From an uncultured Anaerolineales bacterium (GTDB lineage Bacteria > Chloroflexota > Anaerolineae > Anaerolineales > UBA11657), in assembly GCA_913040765.1 (NCBI GenBank), contig CAJWIA010000114.1, forward strand, positions 1 to 5,310: a stretch of DNA of 5,310 nucleotides. The letters run 5' to 3'. Below are positions 1 to 5,310 of this stretch, piece after piece. A model generated the notes under the pieces. That model was given only the letters and a program-made list of their open reading frames with translations, had not been told where the DNA came from and made no database searches. Made by a program: the position numbers and the translations under genes. The stretch's first letter is position 1, and every line of letters begins with the position of its first letter.

Positions 1-495
1 CATCCAGACAATTATCTAATAGAACCTCAATTTCAAAGCGATTCACGTTTTGCTGATTGTCTCAGACTATATGGTTACGATATCACTTATGGGTTGGAAA
101 CTGTTATCGTTAATACTCACTGGATTGTGAACAATGAGATAAACAGCTATTCTCAGAGAATGAATGGTTTCATCGATTATGCGCTGGATTTGCATATTGA
201 TAAGAGACTATATGAACCATATCATTTGTTCATACACGTTCTGGATAATAGCGGTGCATTAGTGTATGGTCATGATGAATTAATGCTTGATAGTAACATG
301 AGATCTGTTGATGAATGGACAAATCACACAGTTGTTTCTCTGAATCATAGTTTATCGATATCTGAATTGCCTTCTGGCGAATACAAACTTGGGGTAGGTA
401 TGTATGATTTGTCCACTGGGGAGCGATTGAAAATAACCCGAGGCATTTTTGCTGGAAATGATTGGTTATTGCTTGACAACTTTATACTAGAATGA
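1..495 (+). CDS. C-terminal part of a probable membrane glycosyltransferase-like protein (beta-sandwich tail), 5' truncated
   Basis: The frame is open from base 1 to the TGA at 493-495 (164 visible residues), so the gene begins outside the window. The TTG at 94 is only an internal leucine codon, not a start. The visible part has no membrane segment and looks like a secreted beta-sandwich. In order it shows LRLYGYDI (21-28), an HLFIHVLDNSGALV strand (75-88), a tryptophan at 105, and LPSGEYKLGVGMYDLSTGERL (123-143). From memory, this motif series is the C-terminal domain that follows a multi-spanning GT39/PMT-like or otherwise uncharacterised membrane region in many Chloroflexota proteins. The catalytic or membrane part is not visible, so the glycosyltransferase role is inferred. 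It converges with the polysaccharide operon, with 3 bases between the stops. The domain resemblance is fairly secure; the whole-protein function is not. Confidence 0.6.
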   Translation, partial: HPDNYLIEPQFQSDSRFADCLRLYGYDITYGLETVIVNTHWIVNNEINSYSQRMNGFIDYALDLHIDKRLYEPYHLFIHVLDNSGALVYGHDELMLDSNMRSVDEWTNHTVVSLNHSLSISELPSGEYKLGVGMYDLSTGERLKITRGIFAGNDWLLLDNFILE

Positions 496-498
496 AGT

Positions 499-1716
499 TC
501 AGAATCGCAGAATGAGCGGCGTAGTTAGTGCATTCAATATATCTTGCTTGTGTTTGTCTAGCGACGTTAAAATGCTTTCATGCTCTACTAAAATCACAAG
601 ACAGTCGGCATTTGTGCATGCATCTATAATATTGGTAGGAAAATTCATTTCGTCAACCAACGGGTCAAAATGGTCCACCTTGTAACCTTCTGACCTCAAC
701 AATCTAACAATTTCAATAGAAGGGCTCTCGCGTGTATCAGCTGTATTTGCTTTGTATGCTGCACCTACAGCAATGATATGTGGATCATTAATATTTTGTG
801 TGGCAACTTTTATTTGGCTTGTTATTTTACTGGGCATTTCATCATTGATTAGTCTGGCAGTATTGATAAGACGTGAATTTTGTACATCAACCTGCTTGAT
901 GAACCATGGATCAATTGGTATGCAGTGACCTCCTACACCTATGCCCGGCTTGAGTATGTTTACTCGAGGATGGCGATTGGCTAGATTGATGGCTGTTCCT
1001 GCGTCAATCTGCAAGGATTGTGCTACGGAAGATAATTCATTAGCAAGAGCAATATTCACATCTCTATATGTGTTTTCTATTAATTTTACAAATTCTGCGG
1101 TTATGTCGTCAGTAATTAGAAGTTCTCCTTTTACAAATGAAGTGTAGAGTCTAGCTGCCAAATCCTGACTAACAGAATCAGCTGCTCCAATTATTCGATC
1201 ATTATGTACAATTTCATAAAAAATATCGCCCGGTAGTATGCGCTCTGGACAGTGTGCAAGATATATATTGTTTCCTACGCTAAGTCCTGAAGCTTCTATG
1301 ATAGGTGTCATAACATTGCGACAAGTTAAAGGAGGAACTGTTGATTCTAAAATAATCAAATTGCCCTCACAAAGGTGTGGAACAATTGAATTTGTAGCTT
1401 CAATTACCATTTCGAGATTTGCAGCGTTATTTTTTTTGTCGAGCGGTGTAGGTACGGCAATGATGAACACGTCAGCTTCGCATGGTGTGGATTGTGCTTT
1501 CAAGTTTTGACGCACAGTTGGGTCATCCATAATTTCTTGCAGTTGTTCGCCTTTCACTAATAGCACACCTTCATTTATGGCATGTACAATGTTTTCGTCA
1601 ATATCTACACCGATAACCTGGTGTCCGGCTTTGGCGAGCATTAATGCTGCAGGAAGTCCAACATAACCAGTTCCAATTACCACTATGTTATTGGTTTGCA
1701 ATTCATTGAATGCCAT
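499..1716 (-). CDS. wecC: UDP-N-acetyl-D-mannosamine dehydrogenase (WecC type)
   Basis: This should be an NAD-dependent, four-electron oxidase that converts UDP-ManNAc to UDP-ManNAcA in the cytoplasm, supplying an acidic sugar for a surface polysaccharide. It has 405 residues; E. coli WecC has about 420. The N-terminal Rossmann domain has GTGYVG (15-20) and D38 after the second strand. Then come VPTPL (88-92), ESTVPP (124-129) and CPERILPG (156-163). The central helix has K211 and ENTYRDVNIALANELS (214-229). The catalytic cysteine is C265 in GVGGHC. The C-terminal UDP-binding domain carries YKANTADTRESPS (321-333). The stretch RHPRVNILKPG just before the cysteine is typical of WecC rather than WbpA/UDP-GlcNAc or UDP-glucose dehydrogenases. 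I chose the ATG at 1716 over an in-frame TTG at 1737 because AGAGG lies 7 bases upstream (1728-1724). It overlaps the upstream SDR gene by 14 bases and ends the operon. Confidence 0.9.
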   Translation of the reverse strand: MAFNELQTNNIVVIGTGYVGLPAALMLAKAGHQVIGVDIDENIVHAINEGVLLVKGEQLQEIMDDPTVRQNLKAQSTPCEADVFIIAVPTPLDKKNNAANLEMVIEATNSIVPHLCEGNLIILESTVPPLTCRNVMTPIIEASGLSVGNNIYLAHCPERILPGDIFYEIVHNDRIIGAADSVSQDLAARLYTSFVKGELLITDDITAEFVKLIENTYRDVNIALANELSSVAQSLQIDAGTAINLANRHPRVNILKPGIGVGGHCIPIDPWFIKQVDVQNSRLINTARLINDEMPSKITSQIKVATQNINDPHIIAVGAAYKANTADTRESPSIEIVRLLRSEGYKVDHFDPLVDEMNFPTNIIDACTNADCLVILVEHESILTSLDKHKQDILNALTTPLILRF

Positions 1717-2623
1717 AAATTTTCCTCTGCCATTCAATGGTAATTGGAATTCCCTCAGCGAGTTTGACTTGAGGTTCGTGATTTAAATCTTTTTGTGCTT
1801 TAGTTAAGTCACCTTTCTTGTCGCCTGTGTTGTGTTCTTCCTGTTTCTCATACCGTACATTGTTATCATCTTTGCTTAGGTAATTGAGTACCATGTCAGA
1901 TATGGTTTTTATGTCATGGTACTCGGTTCCTGCAATGTTATACACTTCTCCTGACTTAAATGTTTTAGGGTTACATATATTGGCCAATGTCCGTACTGTA
2001 TCATCGATGTATGAAGATGTACGATGGTGATCAAGATATACAGTGTAGGGAAGATTGTGTAGCGCGCGATAGATGAACTGGCAAATGACACTTCTGTATT
2101 TAGAGTAATATTCTCCCGGACCATAAGTGTTGAATAAACGCACTCGTACCGTTTCTGTGTTGAAGCGAGCTGCTGAGTTCATGATTTGCATTTCGTTTAC
2201 CCACTTCGTAATGGCGTAATCATTTAATTGTCTTATGGGATGTTGTTCTGGGACATCTTCTGTCATTAAGTGTTTCCAATCTCCGTATATTTCTGAGCTA
2301 CTAGTGAAGCACATGCGAAACTTATGTTGTTCTTGAAGCCGCAATATATTTTTCGTGCCAATAGCATTGGAGTGCCATAGTTGATAAAAGTGATCTTCAC
2401 CATTGATCCTGCCAAATTCTGCTGCTAGGTGGTATACAAAATCTGGTTTTATCATGTTGATAACACGTTCAATTTGTTGATAGTTAGCAATGTCACAACG
2501 TACGTAGTTTTGGACAGCTGCGTGCGGCAAATCACATACCCACACTTGGTTCTCACGCTCTTGTAGCTCTTGACAGAGCTGGGAACCTATAGCACCTAAT
2601 CCGCCAGTAACTAGTATTTTCAT
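1703..2623 (-). CDS. NAD-dependent sugar-nucleotide epimerase/dehydratase, extended SDR family
   Basis: This is a cytoplasmic 306-residue extended short-chain dehydrogenase/reductase, a normal full length for nucleotide-sugar 4-epimerases, 4,6-dehydratases and decarboxylases. Visible motifs are TGGLGAIG (6-13) for the dinucleotide, D31 after strand 2 (suggesting NAD rather than NADP), HLAAE (65-69), and the active-site segment TSSSEIYG (107-114). The catalytic pair is Y136-K140 in YAITK. Substrate-side motifs are RLFNTYGPGEYY (162-173), RTSSYIDD (201-208) and EVYNIAG (226-232). The catalytic segment has S-S-E, where dTDP-glucose 4,6-dehydratase has T-D-E. That is closer to UDP-glucuronate decarboxylase or GDP-mannose dehydratase, but the reaction cannot be fixed from sequence alone. 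It starts 4 bases after the glycosyltransferase stop; the nearest ribosome site, GGAG at 2640-2637, is 13 bases away. Translational coupling is likely. It is followed by the UDP-ManNAc dehydrogenase, so it may act on that product or a parallel sugar. Confidence 0.85.
   Translation of the reverse strand: MKILVTGGLGAIGSQLCQELQERENQVWVCDLPHAAVQNYVRCDIANYQQIERVINMIKPDFVYHLAAEFGRINGEDHFYQLWHSNAIGTKNILRLQEQHKFRMCFTSSSEIYGDWKHLMTEDVPEQHPIRQLNDYAITKWVNEMQIMNSAARFNTETVRVRLFNTYGPGEYYSKYRSVICQFIYRALHNLPYTVYLDHHRTSSYIDDTVRTLANICNPKTFKSGEVYNIAGTEYHDIKTISDMVLNYLSKDDNNVRYEKQEEHNTGDKKGDLTKAQKDLNHEPQVKLAEGIPITIEWQRKIYGIQ
1717..1728 (-). promoter_or_regulatory. Ribosome binding site that sets the dehydrogenase start
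   Basis: On the minus strand AGAGG (1728-1724) is followed by AAAATTT and then the ATG at 1716-1714. The seven-base spacing is close to ideal. It lies within the end of the SDR coding sequence and favours this ATG over the in-frame TTG at 1737, which has no such site. Confidence 0.65.
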
Positions 2624-2627
2624 AATT

Positions 2628-3797
2628 TCATCTAATCTCCAGTTGGTTCATTATATGCTGGGCACGGTTAATCCAGGTGTGTTTGACCACATCAGTACTA
2701 GCATTGGTTGCAATGTGATGGCCTAGTGCCGGATTATTGATAAGTCTTGTAATGGCAGTTCTTAGAGATGTACTATCTCCTGGAGTGACTAACAGAGCAT
2801 TGTGCTCATCGATTAGGGTATTGTTTAGCATAGGTATATCGCTGGCTATAATTGGTCGAGAGGCAGCCATATACTCGAACATTTTCATTGGAGACGCCCA
2901 ACTAGATGTTTCTTCACCACTAGGAGTATAAACGTGTTTGTCATAAGTCATGACTAGCATATCAGACGCTGCCAGGTACAGTGGTACTCTTTTGGGAGCT
3001 TGATAGCCTGAAAAATGTACATTGTGTGCGGCCAGTGTTCTAGCCTTGTGTTTCCAATTGTGTATCTCTTCGCTATTACGTCCTCCTACAACCATTACTT
3101 TAACGTCTAATTTGGCAACAGATTCAAACAAGATATCTAACCCTCTTCCTTCATACAAACCTCCTACATACACTAGCCAGGTGCCAGGCTCCATATTCAG
3201 TTGGCTGCGTATTTCTGCTTTTGATGTGTTAGGGTTGAATCTGGATGCATCAACTCCACCAGGAGCCACAATCCATTTGTAATGCCCGAACCCAAGTTGA
3301 TTTGTATAAATATTTTTTATTGTGCTAGTGATTGCTACAAGCATTCCTCTTGGATGTAGCTGAATGAATCTGAGCATTATTTGCTCTCTAAGTGATACTG
3401 GTTTGCCATGAATTTCTATTACGCTATGCATTCCTAGTACTAGTCCAACTATGGCAGCTGTAACATCGCGTCCGCGCGTATAGCATAATTTGCTTCCCCC
3501 ACGCTTATTTAATATTGCCTTCACCTGAAACATATCAGTAGAGCGAGGACCATTGCTGCGAGGCAATTGCTCTATTTTAAAATTAGGACGCACATTATAA
3601 TATTGCTGAAGATCAGTCGCTGACATAATTGCATTATCTGGCTTTTGAGTCACTAACTTTACCTCAGCTCCTGTAGATGCGAAGGCTGCACACATTTGCA
3701 TTACTTGCACGCTACTGGCCTTAGTTGCTGGAAAAGTGTGACTTGTAACGTATAAAAGTCTCAGATGTTGTGTTTCGATTGTGTTCTCCCAGGCCAA
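2628..3797 (-). CDS. GT4-type glycosyltransferase (GT-B fold), start codon uncertain
   Basis: This should be a cytoplasmic, membrane-associated enzyme that transfers a sugar from a nucleotide donor to a growing lipid-linked oligosaccharide. Counted from the TTG at 3797 it has 389 residues, typical for GT4. The N-terminal half begins with the strand LRLLYVTSHTFP (12-23) and SSVQVMQM (28-35), then IEIHG (127-131). The C-terminal nucleotide-sugar half shows APGGVDASRFNP (178-189), YVGGLYEGRGLDIL (210-223), VMVVGG (234-239), YLAASDMLV (274-282), and SPMKMFEYMAASRPIIASDIP (302-322). E308 matches the second glutamate of the GT4 EX7E motif; the first is not evident, as in related SPxKxFEYMA enzymes. 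There is no ATG or GTG in the first 32 codons. Candidates are TTG 3797 with no ribosome site, ATC 3779 with GGGAG six bases upstream, and CTG 3764 fused to the flippase stop. Donor and acceptor cannot be told. Confidence 0.88.
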   Translation of the reverse strand: MAWENTIETQHLRLLYVTSHTFPATKASSVQVMQMCAAFASTGAEVKLVTQKPDNAIMSATDLQQYYNVRPNFKIEQLPRSNGPRSTDMFQVKAILNKRGGSKLCYTRGRDVTAAIVGLVLGMHSVIEIHGKPVSLREQIMLRFIQLHPRGMLVAITSTIKNIYTNQLGFGHYKWIVAPGGVDASRFNPNTSKAEIRSQLNMEPGTWLVYVGGLYEGRGLDILFESVAKLDVKVMVVGGRNSEEIHNWKHKARTLAAHNVHFSGYQAPKRVPLYLAASDMLVMTYDKHVYTPSGEETSSWASPMKMFEYMAASRPIIASDIPMLNNTLIDEHNALLVTPGDSTSLRTAITRLINNPALGHHIATNASTDVVKHTWINRAQHIMNQLEIR

Positions 3798-5143
3798 AGT
3801 CTGATGTCTGGTATTCTAGAAATGTACCATAGAATTAGACCGCTCCATACCCAATAATTTGTTACTAGTGCTATAGCAGCCCCGGTTGTACCCCAAGTAG
3901 GTGTAAGGACAAATAGCGATACTATCATTACCGCAGCACTAGTAAGGTTAATTGACATAAGTTGACGGGCTTTTCCCAAAGTGAGCATTAGTCCTGGAGC
4001 CCATATTAATACTAGCCATATGTGCATGAACATAATGACATAAAAAATAGGCAAAGCCGGTATATACTCCTGGCCAAATATTAGTGGCACCAGAGTTCCA
4101 GAAATGGAAATAAGTAGAGTTATGGAAATAAACATTGCCAATACCATCCAACGTGTTATGCTTCCAACAAATTTGGGAATGTACTCATTTCCGCGCTCAT
4201 GATATAAATTTGCAAGCTCGGGATAGATAGCAGAATAGATTGGATTACTTAATCTACTTACATATGTGGCTAACTGTTTACCCATTTTGTACAATCCGAT
4301 ACTCTGCATATTGACGAACAATCCTAGTATAACCACATCTGCTTTATCGGTAGCAATTTTTCTGAAACCATCTAATTTCATACTGATTAACATTGTGCGA
4401 ATTTCATCGTAATGTTGCTGGAGTACGCCTAATTTGGCTGTCCAGCAGCTGGCGCCGCAGCGCGCTTGTAGTTTGTTGTTTGAATATAGCAGTAGGATTA
4501 TAGATTGTGTAATTGACACTGCGGAAATAGCAGTTAGATACCCTATTACTTCAAATTTATTGAGCAATGCTATGGCGACAAGTACAAAGGTAAATATTGA
4601 AGATAGTACATTCACTATAGAAAGCCATCTGAAGCGATTTAGAACCCTGAGAACAGAGGTGGTTGTACCTGTTGTTGCGGCAAAGAAATCTCGGAGTATG
4701 ATTATGCGAAACAGCAAAGTTCCATCAGTTGAATCAAGTATCCATAAGCTTAGTGTAGGTGCAATAATATACATTACCGCGCAGCTTACAGTGGCCATAG
4801 ACACGTTTAGTAATAGACCTAGCTTGACAATAGCAAGCGCTTCCAACTTCTGTTCATTAGACAGATATAAGCTGAGATATTTGACTATTGTTTTCCGGGT
4901 TTGTATACCAAGTAAAGATCCTACTAGACTCACCCAACCAACAATTAGTGTGGCTTTTCCATATCCTTCTGCACCAAGCAGGCGAGCTACCAGAGGGAAT
5001 TGAATCACACTCACGATCGCAGCCACGGCTTCAGCAGCCAACAACCATCCACTATTCCGTGCCAACCTTTGTAGAGCCGTGTCTATCACAGAATTTTTTA
5101 TTTGGGAAAATACTATCCTCTTACCAGAGGCATGTTTCTTCAT
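3761..5143 (-). CDS. Wzx-like polysaccharide flippase (MOP/PST family membrane protein)
   Basis: This should be an inner-membrane transporter that flips undecaprenyl-linked oligosaccharide units to the outer face of the membrane. It has 460 residues, close to the usual 420-500 of Wzx/RfbX proteins. It is strongly hydrophobic, with about 12 membrane segments, among them roughly 33-55, 62-80, 105-128, 173-194, 199-220, 331-355, 362-388, 398-415 and 420-442. Family-like features are the first-helix end FPLVARLLGAEGYG (49-62) and a charged central region with KLDGFRKIATDKADVVILG (256-274). The following stretch IGLYKMGKQLA (282-292) is also typical of polysaccharide exporters. The short basic N-terminus is not a cleaved signal. 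The ATG at 5143 follows an in-frame TAA at 5164-5162; its ribosome site is weak (GGA at 5160-5158, 14 bases away). It overlaps the start of the glycosyltransferase gene and is the first complete gene of the operon. The substrate is unknown. Confidence 0.88.
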   Translation of the reverse strand: MKKHASGKRIVFSQIKNSVIDTALQRLARNSGWLLAAEAVAAIVSVIQFPLVARLLGAEGYGKATLIVGWVSLVGSLLGIQTRKTIVKYLSLYLSNEQKLEALAIVKLGLLLNVSMATVSCAVMYIIAPTLSLWILDSTDGTLLFRIIILRDFFAATTGTTTSVLRVLNRFRWLSIVNVLSSIFTFVLVAIALLNKFEVIGYLTAISAVSITQSIILLLYSNNKLQARCGASCWTAKLGVLQQHYDEIRTMLISMKLDGFRKIATDKADVVILGLFVNMQSIGLYKMGKQLATYVSRLSNPIYSAIYPELANLYHERGNEYIPKFVGSITRWMVLAMFISITLLISISGTLVPLIFGQEYIPALPIFYVIMFMHIWLVLIWAPGLMLTLGKARQLMSINLTSAAVMIVSLFVLTPTWGTTGAAIALVTNYWVWSGLILWYISRIPDIRLWPGRTQSKHNI

Positions 5144-5223
5144 GATGATGGTCTTATTCCATTAGTTGTGCCAGCAAATATTACTGCATTATATTCATTT
5201 CATTTTACTTAGCATTGATCTTT
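5144..5223 (-). promoter_or_regulatory. Short AT-rich intergenic gap with a possible -10 box upstream of the flippase
   Basis: This 80-base gap lies between the probable acetyltransferase stop and the flippase start. On the minus strand it holds a perfect TATAAT at 5193-5188, about 45 bases before the ATG. No good -35 hexamer sits 16-18 bases upstream of it. I see no hairpin followed by a T-run that would end transcription of the upstream gene, so readthrough is equally possible. In AT-rich DNA a single TATAAT is weak evidence. Confidence 0.25.
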
Positions 5224-5310
5224 CTAATTGAAATTATAAGTCCATAGACTTGCTACCTGTCCAATTAATTGAAAATCCAGACTTTGGTATAGGCTTATTG
5301 ACGCATAGTT
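5224..5310 (-). CDS. C-terminal end of a probable GNAT-family N-acetyltransferase (partial at window edge)
   Basis: The minus-strand frame starting at 5310 is open for 28 codons and ends in TAG at 5226-5224. The visible tail contains SISLYQSLDFQLIG followed by SLWTYNF and the stop. This fits the usual end of GNAT acetyltransferases, where 'N..A..LYe.lGF...G' forms the last helix and strand (motif B). The family glycine is aspartate here (LDF rather than LGF). The CoA-binding motif A would lie outside the window. If the call is right, the enzyme may acylate an amino sugar of the same polysaccharide, because it is on the same strand 80 bases upstream of the flippase. The other two minus-strand frames stop sooner or show no recognisable motif. 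The fragment is short, so the call is tentative. Confidence 0.5.
   Translation of the reverse strand, partial: NYASISLYQSLDFQLIGQVASLWTYNFN
5233..5263 (-). promoter_or_regulatory. Possible sigma-70-like promoter inside the acetyltransferase tail
   Basis: On the minus strand TGGACA (5263-5258, five of six bases matching TTGACA) is followed after 19 bases by a perfect TATAAT (5238-5233). The spacing is longer than the preferred 16-18 bases, and the site lies within coding sequence. Transcription would start near 5226, giving a flippase leader of about 80 bases. It is only a candidate. Confidence 0.22.

Noticed and set aside
94..495. TTG at 94 as the start of a complete 133-residue gene
   Set aside because: The frame is open back to base 1, and the upstream residues, including LRLYGYDI, belong to the same domain, so this is a truncated longer gene.
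508..525. CAGAAT-CG-CAGAAT near the convergent stops as a possible terminator
   Set aside because: It is a direct repeat rather than an inverted one, so it cannot form a hairpin, and no T-run follows.
941..1510. Plus-strand open frames at 941-1147 and 1238-1510
   Set aside because: Both lie opposite the conserved core of the dehydrogenase and show no recognisable protein features.
1717..1737. Seven-residue N-terminal extension of the dehydrogenase from a TTG at 1737
   Set aside because: AGAGG sits at ideal spacing for the ATG at 1716, and the extension adds nothing conserved before the Rossmann strand.
1909..2124. Minus-strand open frame in another phase within the SDR gene
   Set aside because: It lies inside the conserved SDR catalytic and substrate-binding region and has no motif of its own.
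2737..3282. Plus-strand open frames at 2737-2931 and 3022-3282
   Set aside because: They are opposite the conserved nucleotide-sugar half of the GT4 enzyme and have no independent support.
4434..5003. 189-codon open frame on the plus strand, antisense to the flippase
   Set aside because: It lies wholly opposite a well-supported membrane protein, its translation shows no family motif, and its length is explained by the composition of the flippase codons.
4888..5145. Plus-strand open frame opposite the flippase N-terminus, and the minus-strand frame at 3948-4151
   Set aside because: Both overlap the flippase coding sequence entirely and look like composition shadows.

Overview
The window looks like part of a bacterial surface-polysaccharide locus, in DNA of roughly 40% GC by eye. 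Four complete genes and the end of a fifth lie on the minus strand. They converge on the 3' end of a plus-strand gene that enters from the left edge. The best taxonomic clue is that plus-strand tail. It resembles the C-terminal beta-sandwich ('GYDI ... FIHVLD..G ... LPSGEY.L.VG.YD..TGERL') that I associate with large membrane glycosyltransferase-like proteins of Chloroflexota. I therefore suggest, with moderate to low confidence, a fairly AT-rich member of that phylum.

Layout in minus-strand transcription order: the last 28 codons of a probable GNAT N-acetyltransferase (5310-5224); an 80-base gap with possible promoter elements; a Wzx-like polysaccharide flippase (5143-3761); a GT4-type glycosyltransferase (about 3797-2628); an extended-SDR sugar-nucleotide epimerase/dehydratase (2623-1703); and a WecC-type UDP-N-acetyl-D-mannosamine dehydrogenase (1716-499). 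The four complete genes overlap or are separated by at most 4 bases, so they are almost certainly one transcription unit. The dehydrogenase stop faces the plus-strand stop across only 3 bases.

Together the genes suggest a pathway. The dehydrogenase makes UDP-ManNAcA, the SDR modifies this or another nucleotide sugar, and the possible acetyltransferase may acylate an amino sugar. The GT4 enzyme adds one residue to a lipid-linked oligosaccharide, and the flippase moves it across the membrane. The initiating sugar transferase, polymerase and UDP-GlcNAc 2-epimerase are not in the window.

I see no tRNA, rRNA, CRISPR array, insertion sequence or long repeat, and no clearly new biological system. 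The points most worth a second look are the non-canonical start of the glycosyltransferase gene, the unassigned SDR, and the two gene fragments at the window edges.
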